Of a stretch of DNA of 64,000 bases, positions 10,085-21,079 are shown one piece after another. The stretch is from Antitrichia curtipendula (taxonomy: Eukaryota; Streptophyta; Bryopsida; Hypnales; Leucodontaceae), in contig OX579635.1 in the NCBI GenBank assembly GCA_951230915.1, forward strand, positions 44,702,001-44,766,000. The letters are read 5' to 3'. Positions within the stretch are counted from its first letter, which is position 1. Every line of letters begins with the position of its first letter. The notes below the pieces were generated by a model. It did not search any database and was not told the origin of the DNA. It saw nothing but the letters and a program-made list of their open reading frames with translations. The position numbers were made by a program, and so were the translations under genes.

Positions 10085-13000
10085 ATGAAGCAGAAGGGCG
10101 ATGATGTCGCGTTGAGCTTGAAGCGAAATGTTGGAGGTGACGGTGCTGCTGGTGAGGTGGGATCAAAGAAACGGAGTCGGAAGAAGCGAAAGAAAATCAT
10201 TCGGAGTGGTGAGGTTGTTGAGGAAGGGCGCCATGAACCTGGAGGGGCCGTTGTCACCGCTTCTCCAACCAAGAAGACCTTTAAGCTTTAATTTCTGGAC
10301 AAGGGGAATTCTTCTTTTCTTCAATTGCAGTTCGTCATGACTTCTTTTTCATGTTTTTGAGTTCTGGGGGATTGGAAAGTCTGTGGTGCAGGGTTGAGGG
10401 ATTAGGAACCGTCGGGATTTTACAAGATGAACAGAGTGTGCTGATTTCATACGTTCATAGTGTAGAAATATGGAGAAGTATAAGACGAAAGTAGAAAGCT
10501 ATTTCACATTAAGTTACATGCGTATGTTTCTTGAGTACAGATGCGGGTGCCACTCAGTGGAGGCCAACTTCGGATGCTGAATGAACAACTCTATACCTGC
10601 AAGTAAGTTTTTAGTCTATCTTCAGATTTATTGATCAGTTGCACGGTATCTTCTTTAACCTGTAGGAGATCAAGATTTTATGGTTATTAAATGACCAATT
10701 TGATTGATCATATTGGGGAAAACTTTAATTCAGACGAGGTCAGATTTTTTATCACCAGAGTCAGTGAAGAACATTGCGTTGGTTGGTCAATAAATAAATA
10801 AAACTGAACTAAAAAAGCATTCCCTTATGGCCTCCTCAATAGTGCGAAGCTAAATATGAGGTCGAATTTGGTCCTCTTGGTCGTTTTGGGGTTAAAGAAA
10901 CGTTGTTTGAGGATAATTGTGCGTCAACAGAGGGGAGGAAGCTCTTGAGCTATTCCGGAAAGATGAAGGTGCTTTTCAGCCGGTAAGACGTAATGTCGGC
11001 GGTACTCTAGTCAAGAATCAGTTTGTTTCACTAGAATCAGTTCTGAATTTCATGCGGCGCTTAGGAGTAGGCTATTGCTCTGTGAATGCGTATGGAGTAC
11101 TTAAAATGCAGAACAAAGCTATTTTAATTAGGTGGAAATAAGTCGTCTGTTTGAATAATTATATCTGAAGATTATTGTCTAATGCTTAAAGATTTATGCT
11201 CTGATTGTTGTGATGCAGGACTTGTACATGTACGTTCCACTGATGAAGCAGCTTTTCTGATGTTGATATGGTACACAGTATCATGCAGGATATCAAGAGC
11301 AGATGTCGCATTGGACTAAGTTGCCAGTTCAGGGTAGTCATGGATTGATTCAATGCTCGTAATACAGATTTGGTCGTTGCAGACTTTGGTTGTGGTGAGT
11401 CCTCTTTCTTGAAGGCCTCAATATCAAGTCTGTAGGTGATGAAGTTAGGAATCAATTTTTAATTATTAGCGAATCATTTTGAGGAAAGCTTCTGTACTTT
11501 TTGTCTGCTTCACAATGATGCATATCCCAAATGTGCTAAAGCCTCCTTGAAAGAGCTCTTTCCCTTGCTGTTCGTATGCCGAGATAATACCAGATAAGGC
11601 TAACTTAGTTTGTGCTTGTCTATCGTCAAGATCATAGAATAGTTTGACGAAACTTATACCATATGCTAAGCCATACGTTGGATTACTCACCCTGAATTGC
11701 CTTAACCTACATGCAGGGGGATGCGAGGCTTTCTAAAGGTGTGAAGAACAGAGTTTACTCGCTGGACCTTGTAGCTTGTGACGAGACATTTATAGCTTGC
11801 AACATGGCGAAAGTGAGTCATAGGGGAATTTAAAGTTTCAATGCGCAATTGTTTGAGTTACTGTATTGGTTAATCATTGATTGGCAATCGTTCTCGCATT
11901 TGCAGACCCCCTTGGAGAAAAGTTCTGTCTATGTTGCTGTTTTCTGCTTGTCGCTCATGGGAGTGGACTACCCAAGCTTTCTCAAGGAAGCACACCGTGT
12001 ACTGAAATTAGGGTATCTTAATCTCTCCATCAACTTATCTTATTTAGGTTTAGTATCTCTATAAAAAAGGGCAGTATAGTTGACATGTATTTCACATACT
12101 GATAATGTTCATGAGATTCTGGTATGTATTAAATGAACGTTCTTTAGGACTAAAACTTGCATCTTGGGATTGAAAAAGTGGTCTTTGATTGTGGACAACA
12201 CAATTTTCTCAAAGAAGCACTGCCAGCTTGGTTTGACTTCCATTCCTTTGTCCTAATGTGGATCTGTTTTGAGCAGGGGATTCTTGCTGATAGCAGAGGT
12301 CAAAAGGCGCTTTTAATCCAGCTAATGATGGTGCTTCTCCAAGCCAGTTTCTCTTATGGTAACACCTCACTCTGTTATACTTAGTCATAAGCTCTGTTAC
12401 AAGCTCTAATGACAGGTGCTTCTCAAATGTGATTGGATTTTTATTAGAAAAGATGTCACTGGTGCTATTTTTGTTTTTTTGAAATGTTGTCAGTAGCCGT
12501 GCGGTAATTTTGTATTTCCTGTTTGATATCTAGTGCTTCTTGATGTGAAGTGTCTTTTGTGCCTGGCAAGATGACAGGAACAAAATGTTTAGTATGTTTA
12601 CATTCAAGAAACAGGTAACTGGAGAGTTGTGTTAGCATCCATCCCCATCCACCCCTTTCTTAAATTATACAATGTTTTTTTTTGGGCTACAGTCTTAGTT
12701 TCAAATGCCTGATGCTACATAAGTAACAATTGCAAGATGAAGCTTTTTGCTCTTTTCTGCTAATTTAGATGTTCGCTTGCTATCATTGCCCTTCCTTACA
12801 ATTATCTTTGCATGAGTGGTGTTGCTTAACATAACTCTCTTGAGTATACTGATTCGTAGTAGGGTTTATCTTTTGGGGTTGTGTTAGTTACCTTTTTCTC
12901 ATCCTTCTAGCATTGCTTTGGTGACGTACAGGGGGAGAAGTCTGGAAAGAAGCCAATGAATTGCCCTGATCTCAAACCATGTGTGTACAAGAAGCGTTGA
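10085..13000 (+). pseudogene. RRP8-like nucleolar rRNA methyltransferase gene, frameshifted
   Basis: RRP8 is a SAM-dependent nucleolar methyltransferase that modifies a base in large-subunit rRNA. The order of blocks matches it: a basic N-terminus with SKKRSRKKRKK (10085-10291), LSGGQLRMLNEQLYTC (10541-10602), GEEALELFRKDEGAFQP (10931-10982), YHAGYQEQMSHWTKLPV then VADFGCG, SAM motif I (11279-11394), GDARLSKGVKNRVYSLDLV (11717-11812), [20 protein letters not shown] (11906-12012), GFLLIAEVKRRF (12277-~12358), DDRNKMFSMFTFKKQ (to 12614) and CVYKKR-stop (12932-13000). Most exon junctions have GT..AG and matching phase. Frames break in exon 4 (between KLPVQ and VADFGCG), at the G-run opening exon 5, at a T-run after KRRF, and near 12570. 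These single-base changes suggest a pseudogene, but sequence errors at homopolymers could explain some of them. Confidence 0.72.
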
Positions 13001-14925
13001 TCGTGTCAATCGTTACTATTCAAAGAAGCATGAGGATCATTTTGTTGACGGGGAGGAGCTGCATGTGAGAATGTGCATTTTTGTTCGTCCAGTGAAGGAT
13101 TGGAGAGGACTAGGCTTTTGAATGCCTACGAGAGACGCGGGCCAATTTCAACTGGTTCCCGATAGAGAAGGTAAAACTCTTTCCACATATGCTAGAATTC
13201 TAATTGACCCATCGATTATTAGAAAGCAAGAGCAAGTGCGCGCTCAGATGATTAGATTGACACGTTGATAAGAAGTTGCATGCATCTTACATGAGCATGA
13301 GCATGCATCTTACAATTTTGTAGCGATTATCGATTTCAATGAATATCGTTATCAGTTCAACTAAGCTTGTTTTTGCATTGTACACTGGTCGTTTCTTTCA
13401 CACATTGTTAGTGTTGATTACCAAGTCGTCTGCAATTGATCGTAGGCAGCTTCTCCTTGGTTGCTTGCCTCTGGTATAGTGTGGTAACGCCCTTAGAGTA
13501 GCTATTTTTTTCCTGAGTAGTCTAATCGGAGTTGCACTATGGAACTGTGGAATCGTCTACTGAAGCTGGCCCGTCGCTGGGCTGTTTAGAATCATTGTAA
13601 AGATGCATAATTTTAGCTTAATTTGTTTAGAGGAATATTATAGGGCTTGCTGATTTGGAGAGGAATTTAAGGTGTGTGGTCTCACGCAGGGGCTCTGTGA
13701 GTTTGACGGTATCTAGATTCAGACTACGGTATTGACCAAGGCGTATTGTGACATCAATCTTGTACTGCATCTTGGACACCTGACTTTCAATGATCCCTTT
13801 CGATGAAACTTGCTCTTGCTGACTGCTTTGGAGAGGGCATCGTATACGCTGATCTGTCGTTTCTGTGCAGGTTGTGTATTTGGGCAATCTACGAAGCTTG
13901 GTGGTATGAAGCCTTGTGGACAAACATATATAATCACACGAGTGATTTGTGCTCTCCTAAGTATGCTACCTAGCTCTTAAATTTTCTCTAACCGCAAAAT
14001 GATACCTTGTTGAACCGAATTAGCAAATCTTGTGAGTCGTTCAGTCTGACATTTGGGCCAAGATGCTGAAGTCTAAGCTCTCAATTTGAGTACATTGCTG
14101 GCAAGAAAGAAATGCTTGTGGTATGTGTGGTGTGTGATCATTGCAATTGATCTGCACTTGCAAAAACTATACCGGTAATTTCACAGGACATGATCATGCG
14201 CAGGCAAGATAACCAATTCGCGTGAACTCAAAATACTGTCGTTTCATCCTTGAATGCTGGTACTGTACATTCGAGGATTGTGGATTCTGTTGCTGTGGAC
14301 GATGGATTAGTTCAGGAATCAAAGAACGTTCGTATCTGCATTTTTTGGTTGATCCAAGGCTCAAAATCTGAAGGAGATGGATGTTGGTTTGTTATCAGTG
14401 ACTAGCCAATGAGACAATGAACTCGTTGACTGAGCATTATGATCCCTGGACTTCTTCTGCGGGATATGACACAATCTGGATTGGGTTGCGCCAATTGCAA
14501 TAGTTCTGACATAACTTACGTCTTCTATTGCTGAGTGTCACGCACTACTTGTCATGGTATCTTGGGGACATTCTCTGAGGTTTTCAACGGATTGTCCTCT
14601 ATTTCACCCTTTGGGGTTTCACACATCACTAACCAATTGTGGAAGGCAGGCAATTGGTCCACAAAAAAGGCATTGAAGACCACACGACAATCAATTATTC
14701 TCGCTTTGTCAACGATTCATGGAACCCATGCACTATCGGTATTATCTTTCAAAATTTCTGTTCCCGTTTGCTATTAAGTAATCTATCCCACCTAACACTT
14801 CCCTTGCAAGCACATACAGAACAGTACAATACAGTATACCAGACGGTACTCACTAGCGGGCGAAGATTAGGATTTGGATTAGGATTTGGTTTTGGTTTTA
14901 TGAATTCTGTTCTCTGAATTCTAAC
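13001..14925. other. Region downstream of the RRP8-like gene
   Basis: This should hold the 3' untranslated part of the RRP8-like transcript. Overlapping minus-strand frames at 13627-13937 encode nothing recognisable. No further exons were supported. Around 14868-14900 there is a short GGATTTGGATTAGGATTTGG run. Confidence 0.35.
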
Positions 14926-15352
14926 TATGGTAGAACCACCCATAGTTGACCACTTAAGCGATTTCGTACATGTTCAGGAGCAGTAGAAGGCAATGTAAAT
15001 TTCTTGCCTGTAGAAAGATATAAATGACAAGCATTGCCAATTTTTCATGATTTTTTTCCTTGAACTGAAATTACTATGAGTTTTAGAAGCCAAAAGTTGG
15101 CTGCAACCCATACCCAATATATAGAGTCTTCCAATTCCAATCATTCCATAACTACTTTCCCGTGCACTACTTCCTACTTTCTTGCCCACTACATCAAGAC
15201 ATATGTCATGACTTTATAGTCCCAACCTTGCAAAGGAGAAAAAAATCACATTCCAAACTTTGGTTGGAAACCTGTTCTATCCTTGGTTGGAAATAATCGC
15301 ACCCTATAGGTTGGGTATAGATCCGTGGTTGGCAATGGGTGGTTCTACTATA
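14926..15352. mobile_element. 427-bp MITE with TATGGTAGAACCACCCAT ends
   Basis: The left end TATGGTAGAACCACCCAT is mirrored by ATGGGTGGTTCTACTATA at the right end, with one mismatch over 18 bp. The interior has no coding capacity. Flanking duplications were not clear. Confidence 0.65.
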
Positions 15353-15630
15353 CTCGCTACTTTCAAAGAAAACCTATGCACTTTTTGAAAATCTCCCAAG
15401 GTGCCTAATTTTGGATATCTTCTTGGTTTGGGACATCTTTTAATTATCCTTTGATGTCCCTTCTCCTTCCTCTATTTGTTTCTTGTGTAACTTGAGGATA
15501 AAATCTTTTGAGGTTTCAAAAACTTCAATTTTATCTTTTTCTCATGCATCAACATGTATCAAAACTAGAATTCAAAATTACTCCAAAGATCTAGCGTTGT
15601 TTTTGGACACCCAGTATTGGTTTTTTCACA

Positions 15631-15842
15631 TAAGGTAGGAGGCTCAAAAATTGCTCATCTAAGGGTTGGTCCACCTTTTTCATGTATTTCCTTGGATGGG
15701 AATATTTTTAACTCATTTTTCAAACAAAGATAAATAGATGAGGTATCTAACACAAGTGGTTTCATACTTTATGAAGCATTTTTGAATTACTTATGAATTT
15801 TCAAACAAGTTGTGTTGTAGGCCCCTATTTATGATCCTATAA
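15631..15842 (+). mobile_element. Truncated copy of the TAAGGTAGGAGGCTC element
   Basis: It begins TAAGGTAGGAGGCTC and matches 62176-62395 closely along about 210 bp, including CATCTAAGGGTTGGTCC and CTTGGATGGGAAT. Similarity stops after CTATTTATGATCCTA, so the right half and right TIR are missing. Confidence 0.65.
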
Positions 15843-17300
15843 TTAAAAAAATTATGATAAATGGTGACATGTGGGTTTGATTGTGTTATGAATGGCAGAA
15901 ATGGCGTGTGTGAATATTAGCAATCCTCTAAGGGGGGCAATTCCTTCAAGATTGCTAGGTTTTGATTGTTTGTGGAGTATGGTGATGAGGATAACTAAAT
16001 TAGCCATCATCGTACAATATGTTTTAATGAGAGTAGAAATTTATTTGTAATGTTGTTCATAATTGAATACACTACAAGAAGTTGATGCAATATAAAGAAT
16101 ATTAGTGTGAATGGCATATTAAGTTGATTATGGAATTAACATAAAAATGTTACATAACAAATGTTCAATACTAATGATGATACTATCTTTTAAATTGAAC
16201 ATTTGTTATGTCATTGAAGCTTTGTCTTCACCAATATTGGAAAATAAAAGCATAAAAATGCATAAAAAATATTTTGAAATACAACAATTATGGAAAAGAA
16301 GTATAAATCCACATATTTATAAACAATAATAATATTTCATTTGAATTTTTATTCCATAATATATAATATTTTGTATACTAAACTTTTGGACTACATACTA
16401 ATATTTTCAAATTTCTTACAAACAACTTATTCTATTGCTTTCTCAATCAATCAATAACTAAGCAAGTTAAATTACTTCCAAAAGCTTTTAGGACATTCTT
16501 TCATTAGACAACATTTAAGATTGCCATGTCTAATGCAAAGAGAAAAACTAGTTTAAAAGCTACTCTTATTGCACCTCTAACTATGGGATCTTGCTCTAGA
16601 CTAGTATAAAAATGTATAATATCAAATGTATAATATCAAATAAGAAATATCAAAACTTTGACCTTGTAGCTAGATTGCAAGATATTTTTAAAGTATTGAT
16701 TTTTTAAGAAAAAAAATAATACATTGCTTTTTCAAAAAGCTGCCTAAATTGCCTATAAAACAAAAAGCTCCATTATTTTCACATCACTAATCCAAGTGAA
16801 ATAAATTAAAAAATTTCATGTAGACAAAAATTCAATCTATAATTGAAAGTTTAGCTAATCAAAATTTAAGGTAAGTTCTTTTTTTTCTTATTGCCCTACC
16901 AAAAGGTTTTGAGTTTAGGATGGAATAATTTTTATTCCATGACTAAATTGCCTTCCACTATCTCAATTTCTAATGGTTCCTTTGATATTGTATGTATATA
17001 TCCTATACAAAGTCTTGATTTTACATTGAAATATAAATCTATATTTCCATTTATTTGCAAATTATAGTATGAAGTTATAAATATAATAATGTAGGCAATT
17101 TTAGTAGTATCAAAGAAAATATGTAGCTCAAAAGGTCTGCATAAACCTTCAATTGAATACAAGTAACAAACTATATGAATTTGAAAAATGAATTCTCTCA
17201 CAAGCAAAAGTGCAAAATCCTAAAAGATCATTCTACAATATACTTTAAAAAAAAATAAACAAATCTAACCAACTTCATCAATGCTAACTTCTTGTTGGCA
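15843..17300. other. Gene-free AT-rich stretch with one small hairpin
   Basis: A perfect 18-bp inverted repeat, ACATAACAAATGTTCAAT at 16152-16169 with its complement at 16194-16211, would form a hairpin with a 24-base loop. Bases about 16560-16830 look like a strongly decayed relative of the 698-1633 element (GGATCTTGCTCTAGACTAG, TTGCAAGATATTT, CATGTAGACAAAA). A 91-codon minus frame at 16932-17207 is unrecognised. Confidence 0.4.
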
Positions 17301-17307
17301 ACTGCAA

Positions 17308-18010
17308 CTATGGATTTTTAATTGCACAATTTAGCCAAGGTAGGCAAGAACAATCCAAATCACTTGATGGATCACAATCCGGGATTGGATGCAAAATTAG
17401 AAATGAAAATGGACAATTTAAATCACTTGATGGATTGCAGTTTGGAATTGGAAATGGCAATGGCAATGGATGAGGGAATCGGCCATATTTGTCCAAGTCA
17501 AGTGGGGCCGCAGCAACATTGCTTTGTGGTTTGGACACATCCAAGCTCATTGGCACTATTGGCAAAGTTGCAAATATAGTAGGAAATGAAAGTAGATGGG
17601 TTTTTATATGGGACCATATTTTCACTAGTGCATTAGAGCCAAAGCAACAATGCTTTGTGGAGTTTGGACGCATCCAAACTTGTTGGCATTATTGGTAGAG
17701 TTGCAATTGGAATAGGAAATGGAAGTAGATGGGGTTCTACGAGACCATATTTTTGTGATTGCAATGGAGCCAAAGAACCATTGCTTTGTGGTTTGCCACT
17801 TTCAAACACCATTGCTAAAGTGAATAGAAAATAGATGACCAATGCAAGAACAACAAAGATTTTGAGAAGGTTTCTAAATGCCATTGCAAGCATTTGTGAG
17901 ATTTTGGAAAGAAAGAAATATGACAGACAACAATGTATAGAAAAGAAATTAGGGTTTTGAGAGAATGAAGGGAAAGAGGAGGCAATTGAGAATTGCAAAT
18001 TGAAACCCAA
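17308..18010 (-). CDS. Putative small secreted peptide gene with repeated C-terminal units
   Basis: The minus-strand frame 18010-17633 codes for 125 residues; the Met at 17893 would give 86 residues and fits the upstream TATA box better. From that Met the product starts MLAMAFRNLLKIF, has a hydrophobic core VVLALVIYFLFTLAMVF like a signal peptide, then a short tail with KPQSN, KYG and a proline-rich HLLPFPIP block. Downstream at DNA level the tail is repeated at a period of 131 bp (ctttgtgg landmarks at 17784, 17653 and 17522). As 131 is not a multiple of three, unit 2 runs into a stop at 17633, and unit 3 reads SKPQSN..KYG..PLPLPFPIP in another frame (17673-17308), ending in two near-identical PIP-C-PSSDL-C repeats. 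No family was recognised. It may be a peptide-hormone-like precursor or a decaying secreted-protein gene. Confidence 0.45.
17440..17830. repeat. 131-bp tandem repeat, about three copies
   Basis: Equivalent positions recur at 17522, 17653 and 17784. Units share GGACACATCCAAGC/GGACGCATCCAAAC, GGAAATGAAAGTAGATGGG and GACCATATTTT-type blocks with scattered differences. The repeat underlies the C-terminal part of the putative secreted peptide gene. Confidence 0.7.
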
Positions 18011-18016
18011 AACAAT

Positions 18017-18026
18017 CTTTTATATA
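18017..18026 (-). promoter_or_regulatory. TATA box of the putative secreted peptide gene
   Basis: On the minus strand the bases read TATATAAAAG, a good plant TATA box. It lies about 124 bp upstream of the Met at 17893, leaving room for a roughly 90-base CT-rich leader containing CTCAAAACCCTAATTTC. The copia LTR begins about 110 bp further upstream. Confidence 0.5.
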
Positions 18027-18137
18027 TCAATAGGAAAGTTGACAACTTTTACATTTTATCTTTGTCTTTTATTTTTTAACATTTGCTTTTACATTATCAA
18101 TTTTAATTTTTTTTGCATTGAAAATAGCTTTGCATAT

Positions 18138-18359
18138 TGTTAAAAAATATCTTCTATTAATATACTCTCCATTGTAGTTTACTATAGTTCTAAAGGTACC
18201 TAGGGATTATATTAGAATCCCTTAGACCAATAAAAGAGAAGGATTTCACCTTTTCTTCCTAGTATATATTTGATACTTCTTTGGTTAATATATTACTTTT
18301 TTCTTGTGTACTTTGTTTGACAACCTTGTGTAGTATTCTTTTGTTTCCTATTCGCAACA
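18138..18359 (+). repeat. 5' LTR of the copia element
   Basis: 222 bp from TGTTAAAAAATATC to CCTATTCGCAACA. It aligns to the 3' LTR with roughly a dozen substitutions plus small gaps, about 94 % identity by eye, so the insertion is not recent. Confidence 0.9.
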
Positions 18360-18895
18360 CGTTATCAACACGCTCTCTATACTTTTGTCTTGATATTTTT
18401 TAGAGGGTGTTTTGTAAACCCCCACCTTTTGTCTTTCCATTTTAGTATTCTCCCTCTCAACAGCAACCACGGGCTCTACTCCCCGAGTTTGCTCCAACCA
18501 CTCATGTTTTCGTTCTTTCCTTTCTTCCTCCACTATCACTGTTGTTTAGCCTCTAGGCCCTAACACCCTCTTGGCAAGAGCTTCAAGTTTCCTTCTCTTC
18601 CTCCCTTCTACCCCTTGGACTCCACCTCCATCTTGGTTGCCTTTCCAAACTCCAACTAATTTTTTAAATTTTTTTTTATAATTTTAATTTTTTAATTTAT
18701 TTAATTTTATCTTCATCTTTTTTCTTAATCTTTTCTTTTCTTTTCTTTCTTTATCTTTAATTATATCTTTATTTTTATCTTTATTACAACTTAATCTTTA
18801 TCTTTATTACAACTTAATCTTTATCTTTATTACAACTTAATCTTTATCTTTTATTTTATTTTTCAAACCCTAAATTTTTATTTATTTTTCCCATT

Positions 18896-19294
18896 ATGAG
18901 CACTTCAACATCTTCCACTACTACATCTATGGCAATTTACAGCTATTGCAATGTATTACATTTGACCACCTTCCTAATATAAGTATCTCAATTTTCACTA
19001 CTACTTATAAAGCATTGCTTTTGTTCCGTCACCATCTTGTTCCTTCTTTGCAACATCAATATTTGGAACTTGAAAATTCAAATGAACTATGGCATAAACT
19101 CAAATCTCGCTTTCATCACCAAAAAACCATCATGCTTTCTAGAGCCCTTAGTAATTGGACTCATTTACAAGTGTTAGATTTTCTTTTTTAATAATGAGTT
19201 ATATTGTATTATATCACAATTGAGGTTGTGTGGTCAGGCCATTACTGAGAAGAAAATGATTGAAAAAAATCTCTCAACGTTTCCACCCGTATTT
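18896..19294 (+). pseudogene. Truncated sense-strand copia gag fragment
   Basis: This starts MSTSTSS and, after a deletion of about 100 bp, continues LQCITFDHLPNISISIFTTT and NSNELWHKLKSRFHHQK. It ends at the inversion junction near 19294 after the ITEKKMIEKNLSTF-like block. It is the sense arm of the inverted repeat. Confidence 0.75.
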
Positions 19295-19295
19295 C

Positions 19296-20376
19296 AAGGA
19301 ACGTATTGTATGTATAGTTGCAAAGTCAAGGAATGCATTAGAAGAGTCACCAGTAGAGGTATCAACAACAACATAGGCCTCTCGGTCTTTAGCTCCTGAG
19401 TCAAGTCCAAATGGATCTATGGACGCATCTATGGTGTGGGCTTCTCGAGTTTCAACTTGAAGTTTTTGTTTTCCTGGAACATCTTTACAAAGTACTCTGA
19501 TGTTTGACAAATATTTGCTAGATGGCCCACTTTGCCACATTTATGGCAAGAACGCGTCTCTGACAGACGTTTACTATGGTTGTTAGTAGATGAAGTGTTA
19601 GTCCTCCTTTGTGCATGTTGGCTTTCACAGCTATAGCTTCCCGAGTGTTTAAAACGATTTTTTTTCTATATTTCTATGCCTTAGGTTTAACACTAGAAAC
19701 CTTGACAGCATGGGACTCAAAGATCGTAGTTCTAACTAGACGTGCCTCTGCATTGCACAAAATGAGTTCGTTTTGCTTTTCGGTAAGAAATAAGAGAGAC
19801 ATGAGATCTGAGTGATTCTTAAATTTCATATTCCTATACTGCTTTGCAAGTATAGCAGATACATGTAGAAACGTTGAAAGAGTTTTTTCTATCATTTCCT
19901 CCTCAGTAATGGCCTGACCACACAACCTCAATTGTGATAAAATACAATATAACTCATTATTAAAAAAGAAAATCTAACACTCGTAAATGAGTCCAATCAC
20001 TAAGGGTTCTAAAAAGCATGATGATTTTTTGGTGATGAAAGCGAGATTTGAGCTTATGCCATAGCTCATTTGAATTTTCAAGTTCCAAATATTGATGTTG
20101 CAAAGAAGGAACAAGATGGCAACGGAGCAAAAGCAATGCTTTATAAGTAGTAGTGAAAATTGAGGTACTTATAGTAGGAAGCTGGTCAAATGTAATACAT
20201 TGCAATAGCTGTTCTACAAATATGTTCGCCTTTGCGGTCTTTGCCCAAAGTAAGTAATTGCTTCCATCAACTATTAACTATGGGAAAAGAAGTGGTTGAA
20301 GTGTGGGTGTCTCAATATTATTAGTAACCATTGGGATTGCTATAGATGCAGCAACGGAAGATGTTAAAGTGCTCAT
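19296..20376 (-). pseudogene. Inverted copia gag
   Basis: On the minus strand from about 20376 the frames read a Ty1/copia gag: start MSTLTSS, NYLLWAKTAKA, then LLQCITFDQLP..NSNELWHKLKSRFHHQK, then RLCGQAITEEEMIEKTLSTF with HSDLMSLLFLTEKQNELI, and finally a zinc-knuckle remnant at 19540 (HKCGK-like, then a linker). Known copia gags have this UBN2-type core followed by a CCHC knuckle. Frameshifts and stops separate the pieces (for example a TAG near 20280). It is antisense to the rest of the element. Confidence 0.8.
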
Positions 20377-21079
20377 GATGGGAAAATAAAATAAAATTAG
20401 GGTTTGAAAAAAAAATGAAAGATAAAGATTAAGTTGTAATAAAGATAAAAATTAAAATATAATTAAAATTAAAATTAAAAATAAAGATTAAAAAGAAGAT
20501 GAAGATAAAAATAATTCCATCTTTAAATGGAGGAGCATCTATTCAAGAGCATTCTAAGGGGCTTATATTGAAGGCATCTAAGACATTTACATTGAATCTG
20601 ATCCTTGAACATCTTTGGCTGAAACCAAAGTTGCTAAAATTTTGCATGTGCAAAAGATTGCAGATCAAACACCTGACGGCTTTAATAATGCACCAAGAAT
20701 CACCAAGACTCCATTGAACGAAGCTCAAAATGTTCTTGCTTGAGTTTCAATACCATAGACTATTACAACTCCAACTCTTCAACCAATGAACAAACGGACT
20801 CGCGAACCGAATAAACAACCACGCAAACGCAATGCAATGACTATTACTATTAATCCTTCTATACCTACAACAACCACTGCCAATTTTACAGGATCACTTA
20901 TATCAAATTGTCTATCTACATCTAATATCATTGCAACTCCTAAGGGAGGAACTATTATTTATGATCAAGAAAAGTCTAAGTTGAATATATAATTATTTGT
21001 GATGTATTGTGGTACATGTGATATTTGAGATAGAACAACAATTGAAATAGATGAATCATTCATTTGTATGATTGTTGAA

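Larger units (their letters stand above)
18695..20510. repeat. Large inverted repeat of the copia leader and gag 5' region
   Basis: The arms are about 18695-19294 (+) and 19867-20510 (reverse complement), with a spacer of about 570 bp. Both hold the A/T-rich leader, the gag start ATGAGCACTT (18896 on plus; near 20376 on minus) and the first part of gag. Identity in the coding part is about 94 %. The plus copy lacks roughly 100 bp just after its start codon and has a 24-bp leader motif (CTTTATTACAACTTAATCTT) repeated three times near 18780-18850. A transcript from the 5' LTR would fold on itself over hundreds of bases. Confidence 0.85.

Noticed and set aside
9984..10340. Alternative frames over the RRP8-like first exon on both strands
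   Set aside because: The 10085 frame has the basic nucleolar-type N-terminus and precedes the recognised exons; the others are shadows.
13627..13937. Two overlapping minus-strand frames of 98 and 72 codons, one with CPRCSTRL
   Set aside because: No second zinc-binding pair, no splice context and no similarity I recognise.
14868..14900. GGATTTGGATTAGGATTTGG run resembling telomere-like repeats
   Set aside because: Units do not match TTTAGGG repeats and the run is only about 30 bp.
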